Source: Actinobacteria bacterium UBA3120
Lineage (GTDB): Bacteria > Actinomycetota > Actinomycetes > S36-B12
Assembly (NCBI GenBank): GCA_002365735.1
Contig: DEZY01000170.1
Coordinates: forward strand, 9,729-21,140
Length of the DNA: 11,412 bases
Reading direction: 5' to 3'
The notes under the pieces were generated by a model that was given only the letters and a program-made list of their open reading frames with translations, ran no database searches and had not been told where the DNA came from. Positions 1 through 7,286 of the stretch are shown one piece after another. Both the position numbers and the translations under genes were made by a program. How positions within the stretch are numbered: the stretch's first letter is position 1; every line of letters starts with the position of its first letter.

Positions 1-584
1 GCCCACTCACCTTTGTCTGTATCGCGCGAGGTCACCCACACCCGCAGTCCCATGGCTTTACCCAGCACGATTGCGGCGGTGGAGACACCACCACCTGCGC
101 CTTGGATCAGCACAGTGTCTCCCGGTTGGGTTCCCGATTTGGTGGACAGCATTCGGTACGCGGTCAAATAAGCGGTCGGCAAACAGGATGCCTCCTCAAA
201 GCTCATACTTTCGGGCAGCGGGATTAGGTTGCTGGCCGGTACGCGAACCCGTTCAGCGAAGGTGCCGGGGTAGACCTCGCTGAGTAGTGAACGCTTTGGA
301 TCCAAGGTTTCGTCACCACGCACCGGTGTTCCGATCACCGCATGGACAACCACACGCGTTCCATCGGGGGCGATGCCGGCGGCATCGGTTCCCAAGATCA
401 TCGGGACCTGTTCCGCACGCAGGGCCTGTCCGCGAAGGGCCCAAACGTCGTGGTGGTTAAGGCTCATCGCCTTGACCTCGACGTCGACCCACTCGTGTGG
501 CGTCGGTTTCGGTTCGACTTCTCCGATCTCTAATACCGAAAGCGGATCGTCTGGGTTTATGCCGGCGGCGTAGATGGAATACAT
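1..584 (-). CDS. MDR-family (quinone oxidoreductase-like) dehydrogenase, 3' end outside window
   Basis: The first 194 codons of a leftward gene are visible; the 3' part lies beyond base 1. The protein begins MYSIYAAGINPDD and shows the GroES-like catalytic domain of medium-chain dehydrogenases/reductases (about residues 1-120). This is followed by the start of the Rossmann domain, with the nucleotide-binding loop GAGGGV at residues 162-167 and a basic stretch (VTSRD) after strand 2. The usual catalytic zinc cysteine is replaced (SLNHHDVW, residues 41-48), and the four-cysteine structural zinc lobe is missing (residues 82-110 hold only GTPVRGDETLDPKRSLLSE-type sequence). It is therefore probably a zinc-independent NAD(P)H-dependent reductase acting on a quinone, enone or enoyl substrate. 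The ATG at 584 is chosen because a -10-like TAGGCT lies 7 nt upstream and no Shine-Dalgarno is present. It is transcribed divergently from the acyl-CoA synthetase gene. The family call is firm; the substrate is unknown. Confidence 0.9.
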   Translation of the reverse strand, partial: MYSIYAAGINPDDPLSVLEIGEVEPKPTPHEWVDVEVKAMSLNHHDVWALRGQALRAEQVPMILGTDAAGIAPDGTRVVVHAVIGTPVRGDETLDPKRSLLSEVYPGTFAERVRVPASNLIPLPESMSFEEASCLPTAYLTAYRMLSTKSGTQPGDTVLIQGAGGGVSTAAIVLGKAMGLRVWVTSRDTDKGEW

Positions 585-591
585 ACGATAA

Positions 592-597
592 AGCCTA
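592..597 (-). promoter_or_regulatory. Predicted -10 box of a leaderless promoter for the MDR gene
   Basis: On the minus strand, TAGGCT (TANNNT) is followed by 7 nt and then the ATG at 584, and no purine-rich Shine-Dalgarno precedes the ATG. This spacing places the transcription start at or next to the start codon, as in leaderless actinobacterial mRNAs. No convincing -35 hexamer is seen. Confidence 0.5.
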
Positions 598-600
598 GCG

Positions 601-644
601 GTGGCAACTCTTGTGCACAGTTCGAATCCGGATTAGGCTGCCAC
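601..644. repeat. Cluster of nested inverted repeats in the divergent intergenic region
   Basis: GTGGCA (601-606) and TGCCAC (639-644) form an outer inverted repeat. Inside are two perfect palindromes, TGTGCACA (612-619) and AATCCGGATT (625-634), whose centres (615.5 and 629.5) lie equally far from the centre of the outer repeat (622.5). The block sits where the -35 region of the MDR promoter would be. It may be an operator for the MDR gene or for both divergent genes. The role is inferred only; short palindromes also occur by chance. The rest of the gap (645-755) shows no clear feature to me. Confidence 0.35.
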
Positions 645-755
645 AGCCGGCTCATGCCTTACAGCGTCGTTCTTACCTCTCCCGTCACCGGTGCCTCTCA
701 CAACTGGAGCGCTCTCATGTCTGGTGCATTCAGTTATCCGTGATCGCCGGCACCC

Positions 756-761
756 AAGGAG
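756..761 (+). promoter_or_regulatory. Shine-Dalgarno that decides the acyl-CoA synthetase start
   Basis: AAGGAG lies 4 nt before the ATG at 766. The longer frame opening at 691 has no comparable site, and its 25 extra residues do not look like family sequence, so 766 is the preferred start. Confidence 0.75.
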
Positions 762-765
762 CACC

Positions 766-2829
766 ATGAGCACAGTTGAGTATTTGTTGCCAGCACCCGA
801 GCGCATCGCGCATCGCAACGTCAAGGGATTGATCGATCCAGATTCGGTAGTTGTCGTTGGTGCCAACGCACGGCGGTCCACCGTAGTTGCTGAGGCAATC
901 GCCGGTCGAAACAAGGCGTACTTGGTTCATCCTTCTGGGGATTCGATTCTTGGCGAGGACGTCTACACCTGCGTGGCGGAACTGCCGGAGAAACCCGAAT
1001 GCGCGTTCATGCTCGTGGGGCACGAGGTGGTCCTGGAGTTGGTGCGTGAGGCACTCGAGTTCGGCATCCGAGCTTTCGTCATTCCTGGACTCGGCACGGA
1101 AGCTGGCGCCCGATCCACGGAAGTCGTAGCCCAAGTTATCGAACTTGCCGACTCCTACGACGCCGCCATCTTGGGTCCCAACTGCATGGGCATGGCAGTG
1201 CCCAATGGCGGTTCACTGTATGTGTCGAGTGTTCCGAAATCTTTTCGCCGCGGCCACGTCTCGGTGATTGCCCAGTCCGGATCTATTGCTGATGCGATGT
1301 TGAATTGCGGACCACGAATCGGATTCCGAGCCGTGTTCTCAACCGGATCTGAGGGAAACCGCGACGCCGCTGACCTGCTCATGGGGCTCGTTGAAGATGA
1401 CGAGACTAAGGCGATCGGTCTGTTCGTCGAAACGGTCCGCCGGCCAGAAGCTTTCGCCGATGCCCTTCGCGCTTGCGCGGAAGCTGGAAAACCGGTGGTG
1501 TGTATGAAAGTAGGACGTTCGCGGATTGCCGCACAAACCGCCCTGGCCCACACCGGCGCAATGGTGGGTTCAAGTATTGCGTTCACCAACTTCGTCCACC
1601 ACCATGGTGGCATCGAAGTGACCGACACCTCAACATTCATGGAGGCGTTGGAGATTCTCGGCCAACCCAAGTGGCCGTCGGGTATTCGCTTGGGTGCCAT
1701 CTCCGAGTCTGGTGGTGAATGCGGAATGTTGGCTGATGCCGCAGAGCCAACCGGGTTGGAATTCCCGCCAATGCCGTACGAACTCGTGGCGTCACTGCAA
1801 GAGCGGTTCCCGAATTTCGTGAACCCCCAAAACCCACTGGACGCTTGGATGGTCGATGACACCGAGGTGGTCTTCCCTGAATCGTTAGAACTCATGGCCC
1901 ACTCGAGCGAGTTTGACATTTTGCTCGCACAAGTGGACATCACTCAGTACCGAGGAGACGTGGACAATGAGTGGTGCCTAGCCATCGTCCGCGGCCTGGC
2001 GCAGGCCACGAAGGATCGCCGGATCTTCCCGGCAGTAGCCACAGTGCACGTCACGGACCCGCCCCGCCGAATCGCGAACTTTGCCGCTTCCAATGGTGTT
2101 GCATTGCTGCGCGGCACCCGGGCCTCCGTCGAGGCTTTGGCGGCAGTATCGATGTGGCATCCGTTCACCAGTAAAGACCTTGATCCGCACGAAGAAGTGG
2201 ATCTATCTGACCTACTGAGTCCTGGCGCGCTCAGTGAGCATGTTTCCGCCGAGATCATGGAACGCTACGGGATTCCGATGGCCGACCGTCGAATCGCAGA
2301 AGGACCCGAGGCGGCGGTTAAAGCGGCACAGGAACTGGGCTTCCCGGTCGTGGTGAAGATGAACGGCCCGGCCCATAAGGCAAGTTTGGGCGGGGTGGCT
2401 TTGGGACTTGACTCGGCCGAAGAAGTGGCCGTTGCCACACAAGCCTTCGGAGGCTCGGTACTGGTGGCGCAGGAGATCGCCGCGGGCCCAGAAGTGATCT
2501 GCGGGATGACTCGCGATCCACAATATGGACCGGTTATCGCCGTGGGTATTGGCGGACGCTACGCCGAAGCGCTGTCGTTGACCGCATCCTCACTAGCTCC
2601 GGTCACCCACGATCAGGCCGTCCGATTAGTGCGCAAAGCACCAGGAATCGCCAAACTCACCACCGAGGAGACATTCGACGCCATCGTCTACACGGTGTTG
2701 GTGCTTTCGCGACTCGCGATTGACCACCCGAGCATTATCGAGGCAGATATCAACCCGCTGATTCTCGGACGCAATGGTGCGGTTGCGGTAGACGCGCTGG
2801 TGGTGTGCGAGCAACCGCCCGAAGAGTGA
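766..2829 (+). CDS. ADP-forming (NDP-forming) acyl-CoA synthetase, fused alpha-beta
   Basis: A 687-residue cytoplasmic enzyme of the acetate-CoA ligase (ADP-forming)/succinyl-CoA synthetase superfamily, which reversibly interconverts acyl-CoA + ADP + Pi with acid + CoA + ATP. Domains in order: CoA-binding Rossmann domain (about 15-140, with GPNCMG at 137-142), succinyl-CoA ligase-like domains (about 145-460), and a C-terminal ATP-grasp domain (about 475-685). His262 in AHTGAMVGSS matches the family's phosphorylated catalytic histidine (SHTGALAG motif). Glu222 is the likely partner glutamate. The ATP-grasp part keeps HKASLGGVALGL around His537 and a terminal ADINPLIL motif. There is no GNAT acetyltransferase domain of the kind found in Pat-type homologues. 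All visible key residues are present, so it is probably active. The acid substrate cannot be told from sequence. It stands divergent to an MDR reductase, and a 260-nt gap separates it from the SulP gene, so it is probably its own transcription unit. Confidence 0.92.
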   Translation: MSTVEYLLPAPERIAHRNVKGLIDPDSVVVVGANARRSTVVAEAIAGRNKAYLVHPSGDSILGEDVYTCVAELPEKPECAFMLVGHEVVLELVREALEFGIRAFVIPGLGTEAGARSTEVVAQVIELADSYDAAILGPNCMGMAVPNGGSLYVSSVPKSFRRGHVSVIAQSGSIADAMLNCGPRIGFRAVFSTGSEGNRDAADLLMGLVEDDETKAIGLFVETVRRPEAFADALRACAEAGKPVVCMKVGRSRIAAQTALAHTGAMVGSSIAFTNFVHHHGGIEVTDTSTFMEALEILGQPKWPSGIRLGAISESGGECGMLADAAEPTGLEFPPMPYELVASLQERFPNFVNPQNPLDAWMVDDTEVVFPESLELMAHSSEFDILLAQVDITQYRGDVDNEWCLAIVRGLAQATKDRRIFPAVATVHVTDPPRRIANFAASNGVALLRGTRASVEALAAVSMWHPFTSKDLDPHEEVDLSDLLSPGALSEHVSAEIMERYGIPMADRRIAEGPEAAVKAAQELGFPVVVKMNGPAHKASLGGVALGLDSAEEVAVATQAFGGSVLVAQEIAAGPEVICGMTRDPQYGPVIAVGIGGRYAEALSLTASSLAPVTHDQAVRLVRKAPGIAKLTTEETFDAIVYTVLVLSRLAIDHPSIIEADINPLILGRNGAVAVDALVVCEQPPEE

Positions 2830-3016
2830 GCGCGCAGTCGGGGCCGACGAGGCCAGACCGGGTCTACGCGCGGGCGAATCGCAACCCTTGTGCGTGCGCG
2901 TACACCGCTCACGAACGAGCAGTACGTGCAACCTTGATCAACGTCGCCCGCGCTGATGTTGATTCGGAGCCCCATTTAGAGAAAAAATGTGTGCAAATTC
3001 CGGCATTTCTCGCTGG
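2830..3016. other. Intergenic region with weak GC-rich hairpins, no gene
   Basis: Just after the stop codon lie short dyads: GTCG/CGAC (2837-2848), AGACC/GGTCT (2855-2865), and TACGCGC (2865-2871) paired with GCGCGTA (2896-2902). None is followed by a T-run, so they could be at most a weak or factor-assisted transcription end. An open frame through this region (to 3038) starts inside the synthetase gene and has atypical arginine/alanine-rich sequence. I do not call it a gene. Confidence 0.3.
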
Positions 3017-3055
3017 TAATTGGACACATGCCCAGTAAGTACTGGCGACCAATTA
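3017..3055. repeat. Nested inverted repeats upstream of the SulP promoter (candidate operator)
   Basis: The outer arms TAATTGG (3017-3023) and CCAATTA (3049-3055) are perfect reverse complements. Between them is a second perfect dyad, CCAGTA-AG-TACTGG (3032-3045). The right outer arm touches the expected -35 position of the predicted SulP promoter, a typical place for a repressor or activator site. An RNA-hairpin role is less likely because predicted transcription starts downstream, near 3090. Confidence 0.45.
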
Positions 3056-3076
3056 GGAAGTGTGCCCTTGGGTAGT

Positions 3077-3082
3077 TAGAGT
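3077..3082 (+). promoter_or_regulatory. Predicted -10 box of a leaderless promoter for the SulP gene
   Basis: TAGAGT (TANNNT) is followed by 7 nt and the GTG at 3090, with no proper Shine-Dalgarno. A weak -35-like TTAGGA lies at 3053-3058 (18-nt spacer). This supports 3090 over the in-frame GTG at 3060, where an AGGA abuts the start with only 1 nt between. Confidence 0.45.
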
Positions 3083-3089
3083 TCAGCAA

Positions 3090-4577
3090 GTGTCATTAAC
3101 TATTTCTTCATCACGTCGTCCTGTCTGGCTTTCTCCTAAAGTGGCTCGAACCGAGATTCTCGCGGGACTGGTTGTGGCTATTGCCCTTATCCCCGAAGCA
3201 ATCTCGTTTTCGATCTTGGCGGGGGTTGATCCACGAGTAGGGCTTTTTGCTTCCTTCACCATGGCGGTAACGATTGCCTTTACCGGTGGTCGACCAGCCA
3301 TGATCTCTGCCGCAACGGGAGCGATTGCGTTAGTTGTTGCGCCGCTCGCGCGTGAATACGGTTTGGAGTATTTGGTGGCGGCAGTGATTCTGGGTGGGAT
3401 CTTCCAAGTCCTACTGGCGTTTGCTGGCGTCGCACGCTTGATGCGCTTTGTCCCACGTAGCGTGATGGTTGGTTTTGTTAATGCTCTTGCGATCCTCATT
3501 TTCTCGGCGCAGTTCCAGTATCTGATCGACGTCCCGTGGGTGGTGTACCCCATGGTCATTATTGGAGTCGGGATTATTTTTGTGATGCCACGCATCACGA
3601 ATGCAGTTCCGGGACCACTCGTCGCCGTTGTTCTGATCACGTTGACCGTTGTTCTGATGAATATTGATGTTCCGCGTGTTGGTGACCAAGGTGAGTTGCC
3701 AGATAGCCTGCCTTTCCTGAGCATTCCAAGCGTCCCGTTCACTATCGAAACTCTTATGATCATCGCGCCATTCGCATTTGCGATTGCATTAGTTGGTCTC
3801 ATGGAGTCTTTGATGACCGCGAAATTAGTGGATGACATCACGGACACTCACTCAGATAAGACCCGCGAGTCATGGGGACAGGGCGTTGCAAACATTGTCA
3901 CCGGATTCTTCGGTGGAATGGGTGGTTGCGCAATGATCGGTCAAACCATGATCAACGTTCGTTCGGGTGCTCGAACCCGACTCTCCACATTCCTTGCAGG
4001 TGTATTCCTGTTAATCTTGGTGGTGTCATTGGGTGAGGTGGTAGCAGAAATCCCCATGGCCGCACTGGTTGCAGTAATGATTGTGGTCGCATATGCAACG
4101 TTTGATTGGCATAGCATGAGAACAATTTTGGCGATGCCCAAGAGTGAAACGACCGTGATGCTGTCCACCGTTTTAGCAACGCTCATTACCCACAATCTTG
4201 CAATCGGTGTAGGAGTGGGAGTTGTCACCGCGACTGTTCTGTTCGCCAGGCGCGTTGCCCACCTCGTTTCCATGGATCGAGTCCTTGAAATTGATCCGGA
4301 AACGGGTGCTGACGTGGTGCGTTACCAAGTGCACGGGGAAATGTTCTTCGCATCAAGTAATGATTTGGTCTACCTATTCGATTACACAGAAGATCCAGAT
4401 CTAGTGATTATTGACTTAACCCAAGCCCACGTGTGGGACGCGTCAACTGTTGCAACCCTTGACGCGGTGGTGAGTAAGTATGCCCGTCGCCACAAGAGTG
4501 TTGCGATCGTGGGATTCAACGAGAAAAGCGCGGAATTCCATGATCGATTGAGCGGAACACTTAATATCGGCCACTAG
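3090..4577 (+). CDS. SulP-family inorganic anion transporter with C-terminal STAS domain
   Basis: A 495-residue membrane protein of the SulP (SLC26) family, which moves anions such as sulfate or bicarbonate, usually by H+ or Na+ symport or by exchange. The first 380 or so residues are strongly hydrophobic and form the transport domain. The segment [20 protein letters not shown] is the family's TM1 region with the conserved Pro and Glu, and [27 protein letters not shown] sequence around residues 270-300 fits the substrate-site half-helices (TM10 region). A C-terminal STAS domain (about 405-490) carries DASTVATLD, with Asp450 and Ser452 at the spot matching the DSSG loop of anti-sigma antagonists. 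The protein is on the short side for the family. The GTG at 3090 is preferred because of its -10 box; a GTG at 3060 would add 10 residues. The aminotransferase gene follows after 30 nt, so the two probably form an operon. The transported anion is unknown; a link to the aminotransferase's substrate or product is only an inference. Confidence 0.92.
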   Translation: MSLTISSSRRPVWLSPKVARTEILAGLVVAIALIPEAISFSILAGVDPRVGLFASFTMAVTIAFTGGRPAMISAATGAIALVVAPLAREYGLEYLVAAVILGGIFQVLLAFAGVARLMRFVPRSVMVGFVNALAILIFSAQFQYLIDVPWVVYPMVIIGVGIIFVMPRITNAVPGPLVAVVLITLTVVLMNIDVPRVGDQGELPDSLPFLSIPSVPFTIETLMIIAPFAFAIALVGLMESLMTAKLVDDITDTHSDKTRESWGQGVANIVTGFFGGMGGCAMIGQTMINVRSGARTRLSTFLAGVFLLILVVSLGEVVAEIPMAALVAVMIVVAYATFDWHSMRTILAMPKSETTVMLSTVLATLITHNLAIGVGVGVVTATVLFARRVAHLVSMDRVLEIDPETGADVVRYQVHGEMFFASSNDLVYLFDYTEDPDLVIIDLTQAHVWDASTVATLDAVVSKYARRHKSVAIVGFNEKSAEFHDRLSGTLNIGH

Positions 4578-4595
4578 TATCACCCTGAACCGATT

Positions 4596-4601
4596 GAGGA
4601 G
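4596..4601 (+). promoter_or_regulatory. Shine-Dalgarno for the class III aminotransferase
   Basis: GAGGAG ends 6 nt before the ATG at 4608, within the 30-nt gap after the SulP stop codon. A canonical site on a second gene, in contrast to the leaderless-looking first gene, supports co-transcription. Confidence 0.7.
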
Positions 4602-4607
4602 CTGCAC

Positions 4608-5960
4608 ATGTCAATTGACCGTAAAAAACTCGTTGAACTTGTGCAGCGGGAACGCTCTTCGCATGAGTCACGCACCACTGGATCTCGTGGGTTGTACTCC
4701 GAGGCAGACAACCTTTTTGGTCGGGTGCCCATGACTTGGATGAACAAATGGTCTGGCGGTTATCCACTCTACTTGCACTCTGCCCGCGGGAATCGAATCG
4801 TCGATGTTGATGGAAACGAATATGTTGATTTCTCCTTGGGTGATACGGGCGCCATGGCGGGTCACTCACCAGAGCCAACTGTCACAGCGGTTCATCAACG
4901 CATAAGTGTCGAGGGTGGCATCACAACCATGATGCCAAACGCGGACGCACAATGGGTGGCCGCTGAACTCACACGTCGATTCGGATTACCGCTCTGGTCA
5001 TTTAGTTTGACCGCAACGGATGCGAATCGGTGGGCACTGCGTATTGCCCGCCAGGTTACAGGAAAAGACAAAGTGCTCGCTTTTTCCCATTGCTATCACG
5101 GCGCAGTCGACGAAACCCTCGTCCGCACCGGCCCAGAGGGCTCAGCAATTTTACGCGAGGGAAATGTGGGGCCGGCAGTTCCCATTTCCGAAACGACCCG
5201 AGTCGCGGAGTTCAACGATCTTGAATCAGTGGAGCGTGCCCTCGCCCACGGTGATGTCGCGATTGTGATCACCGAACCTGCTCTCACCAATATTGGGATT
5301 GTCCTACCAGAGCAGGGATTCATGTCTGGTCTACGAGAGTTATGCACTAAATACGCTGCACTACTTCTCATTGATGAAACACACACAATTTCGGCCGGTT
5401 GGGGTGGTTGCACCAAAGCGTGGCACCTACAACCTGACATTTTGGTGATCGGTAAAAGTATTGGCGGGGGGATCCCTAGCGGTGCTTACGGCCTAACTCG
5501 AGAAGTTGCTGACGCAATCAACGCCGCTGAGGACTCAGATCTTGTCGATGTCGGCGGTGTCGGTGGAACACTTGCAGGCAATGTTCTGAGCACTGCGGCC
5601 ATGCGCGCAACTTTGGGTCAAGTGCTGACACCTGCCGCTTTTGACCACATGATTGCCATGGCGACATTGTTTCGCGAGGGCGTCGAGAAGGTCTTAGTGA
5701 GGTACGGCGTCCCTTGGTCAATTGCGCAACTTGGTGCACGCGCGGAATACCGATTCGTTTCTCCGGGTCCACGCACTGGAAGCGAGTCAGCCGCAGCATA
5801 TGACGCCGACATCGAGGAATACCTGCACCTATTTATGAGTAACCGGGGGGTACTGCTCACGCCGTTTCACAATATGGCCTTGATGTGTCCCACAACAAGT
5901 GCAGCGGACGTTGAGTTACATACCGCGTTGTTTGACGCAGCGGTGTCTGAATTGGCCTAG
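4608..5960 (+). CDS. Class III (fold type I) PLP aminotransferase, substrate unknown
   Basis: A 450-residue cytoplasmic aminotransferase of the class III/glutamate-1-semialdehyde-like group. Lys283 in VIGKSIGGGIPSGAYG is the PLP-forming lysine, and Asp256 in LLIDETHT is the residue that pairs with the pyridine nitrogen. The N-terminal part has the family's GNRIVDVDGNEYVDF strand (61-75). The usual phosphate-binding SGTEA(N) segment is instead SLTATDANRWALR (133-145), and the following HCYHG (161-165) keeps the Tyr-His-Gly that stacks on the cofactor. The full length and intact Lys and Asp suggest activity. It is not a typical HemL, since the GTEA motif and the DEVMTG-type segment both differ. 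Generic names such as 'aspartate aminotransferase family' or 'GSA aminotransferase-like' would fit. It lies 30 nt behind the SulP transporter, so its amino donor or product may relate to an imported or exported anion; this is inferred. A strong hairpin follows the stop codon. Confidence 0.88.
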   Translation: MSIDRKKLVELVQRERSSHESRTTGSRGLYSEADNLFGRVPMTWMNKWSGGYPLYLHSARGNRIVDVDGNEYVDFSLGDTGAMAGHSPEPTVTAVHQRISVEGGITTMMPNADAQWVAAELTRRFGLPLWSFSLTATDANRWALRIARQVTGKDKVLAFSHCYHGAVDETLVRTGPEGSAILREGNVGPAVPISETTRVAEFNDLESVERALAHGDVAIVITEPALTNIGIVLPEQGFMSGLRELCTKYAALLLIDETHTISAGWGGCTKAWHLQPDILVIGKSIGGGIPSGAYGLTREVADAINAAEDSDLVDVGGVGGTLAGNVLSTAAMRATLGQVLTPAAFDHMIAMATLFREGVEKVLVRYGVPWSIAQLGARAEYRFVSPGPRTGSESAAAYDADIEEYLHLFMSNRGVLLTPFHNMALMCPTTSAADVELHTALFDAAVSELA

Positions 5961-5999
5961 CAAAAAACGAGGGCCGGTACGATTAACGCACCGGCCCTC
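5961..5999 (-). terminator. Intrinsic terminator between converging genes
   Basis: GAGGGCCGGT (5969-5978) and ACCGGCCCTC (5990-5999) form a perfect 10-bp stem with an 11-nt loop. Read on the minus strand, the stem is followed almost at once by six T's (5962-5967), a textbook rho-independent terminator for the leftward glycoside hydrolase gene, whose stop is at 6015. On the plus strand the stem is preceded by the A-run but has no T-run after it, so it would stop the aminotransferase transcript less efficiently or protect its 3' end. Confidence 0.9.
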
Positions 6000-6014
6000 A
6001 ATAAGTAAAGAGCG

Positions 6015-7280
6015 CTACCTTTTGAGAAGAACCGGGCCTTTAGTGCGCACCTTGCGATTTGCAGGTATTGCTGAGCAGACTCCCATTCCATCAAGTTGGC
6101 ACATTTGCTTGTATTGCTTGGCTGCTTTGAAGGTCTTCTTCTTGGTTTCGGAGTAGACGATCTGATTGACTCCACCACTTGTGCCGAACTTGCAAGTGAC
6201 TTTACGCTTGGACTCTTTGCAACCCTTGTAGGTAGTTCCCACAATCCATTCCTGCAAAGTGTTCATTGCGATTGCACCGGGAGCTCCATCGTTGTATTGG
6301 ATTCCCCACAGGTCGTTGTAGGGGCCCCACTGGTACATGTACACGCGGGAAACACCGAGGCGCAGTGCATCGAGGTAGGTCATTGCGGTCCAGTCTGCTG
6401 CTTTGGTTCCTTCAATATCCTGCTCGGGAAAGTCCGGTCCGGGCCCGCCCAGGCCGTAGTTATTTTCGGTGTCCCAGAGGGGCAAGTTAGGCGCTTTGGC
6501 CGCTTTAAGAAGCGCAATCCATTTGTTAGCTAGTTCCTGTCGGTCATTAGTGGTACCCAAAGATGACGGATAGGTGTGAGCAGACCAGACATCCACAGGC
6601 CAGTTACGCACCTTGAGTTCCCTGAGAAATTTTGGGTAGAACTTCTTGAGTGCACCATTTAGTCGCAGCCCGGTACTTGGTGCGACGATCGTCGCACTTG
6701 GATCGATGCTCTTAATAATGTCGTAAGCACGCTTGGTCAGGTCAGCCATTTGTGCGGGCGTTCCGGTGTAGAAGGTGCTGAGGTTTGCTTCATTCCATGG
6801 TTGGTAGTTCGTGATCTTGCCCTTGTATCGGGTTGCTACCGCACGAACCCAGTCATCCCAGTCGGCCATATTTGCTGGCACCCCGGATGCGTTAGGCGCT
6901 GGTAAGGAGATTGGGTTGCGCTGGTTGGTTGCCCAGGTAGGGGTTCCCGACAAAACCATCAGAATGTCAGTCACACCATTCTTATTTGCATCCGCGACCA
7001 CGCTATCAAGGTTGGTCCAGTCAAAGACACCCTTGGATGTTTCAATATTGACCCAGGAAGTTGCGTTGTCCCACAGCCGAAGCGACCCGAAATTGATAGT
7101 GGGCCAGACGCCACGTTCGGCGCCGTTCACGTGCAATCCGAAGAGCGAGTCTTGGATAACGGTGCCTTTGAGGTTCGCCGATGGATCCTTGATCCGCGCG
7201 GCTTGGGCAGGAGTAGCGACGGGGATGACAAGGGCTACTGCAATCAGGGAAGCGAGTAGGTTTCGAGTGGGTTTTCTCAT
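6015..7280 (-). CDS. Secreted glycoside hydrolase, clan GH-A (GH39-like)
   Basis: A 421-residue exported protein. The N-terminus (MRKPTRN, a hydrophobic core LLASLIAVALVIPVA, then ATPAQA) is a signal peptide with likely cleavage after Ala27 or Ala28. No lipobox is seen. The rest resembles a (beta/alpha)8 clan GH-A hydrolase such as GH39: LFGLHVNG near residue 50, SLRLWDNATSW (66-76), YQPWNEANLS (159-168) with Glu164 as probable acid/base, SAHTYPSS (233-240), and LWDTENNYG (268-276) with Glu272 as probable nucleophile. The C-terminal 75 residues are lysine-rich and carry four cysteines (354, 363, 394, 402), probably disulfide-bonded after export. The sugar substrate is unknown; xylosidase-like activity is one option. 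It lies 47 nt after the phosphatase gene on the same strand and may be co-transcribed with it, or use a weak promoter in the gap. The strong terminator behind it ends the unit. Confidence 0.85.
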   Translation of the reverse strand: MRKPTRNLLASLIAVALVIPVATPAQAARIKDPSANLKGTVIQDSLFGLHVNGAERGVWPTINFGSLRLWDNATSWVNIETSKGVFDWTNLDSVVADANKNGVTDILMVLSGTPTWATNQRNPISLPAPNASGVPANMADWDDWVRAVATRYKGKITNYQPWNEANLSTFYTGTPAQMADLTKRAYDIIKSIDPSATIVAPSTGLRLNGALKKFYPKFLRELKVRNWPVDVWSAHTYPSSLGTTNDRQELANKWIALLKAAKAPNLPLWDTENNYGLGGPGPDFPEQDIEGTKAADWTAMTYLDALRLGVSRVYMYQWGPYNDLWGIQYNDGAPGAIAMNTLQEWIVGTTYKGCKESKRKVTCKFGTSGGVNQIVYSETKKKTFKAAKQYKQMCQLDGMGVCSAIPANRKVRTKGPVLLKR

Positions 7281-7286
7281 CTCGAC

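Noticed and set aside
691..765. N-terminal extension of the acyl-CoA synthetase from an ATG-like start at 691
   Set aside because: No ribosome binding site is seen there, the added 25 residues are basic and unlike the family's N-terminus, and the ATG at 766 has AAGGAG 4 nt upstream.
1155..1943. Long leftward open frame (262 codons) opposite the acyl-CoA synthetase
   Set aside because: It is antisense to a well-supported enzyme, with Ser/Thr/Pro-rich low-information sequence and no recognisable motif.
2805..3038. 77-codon rightward open frame in the gap before SulP
   Set aside because: It starts inside the synthetase gene, has random-looking Arg/Ala-rich sequence with no domain, and crosses the dyads upstream of SulP.
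3017..3055. Riboswitch or RNA thermometer ahead of SulP
   Set aside because: The predicted transcription start is at the start codon, downstream of the dyads, and no known riboswitch core is recognisable.
3060..3089. GTG start at 3060 for SulP
   Set aside because: AGGA is only 1 nt from it, and no TANNNT lies at the right distance; the GTG at 3090 has a TAGAGT 7 nt upstream. It is not fully excluded.
3083..3847. Leftward open frame (254 codons) opposite SulP
   Set aside because: Its Thr/Ile/Arg-rich composition is the usual antisense image of hydrophobic transmembrane codons; it has no start signal or motif.
4608..5960. Identification as glutamate-1-semialdehyde 2,1-aminomutase (hemL)
   Set aside because: The cofactor phosphate-binding segment and the residues around Asp256 differ from HemL, and no haem biosynthesis genes are adjacent.
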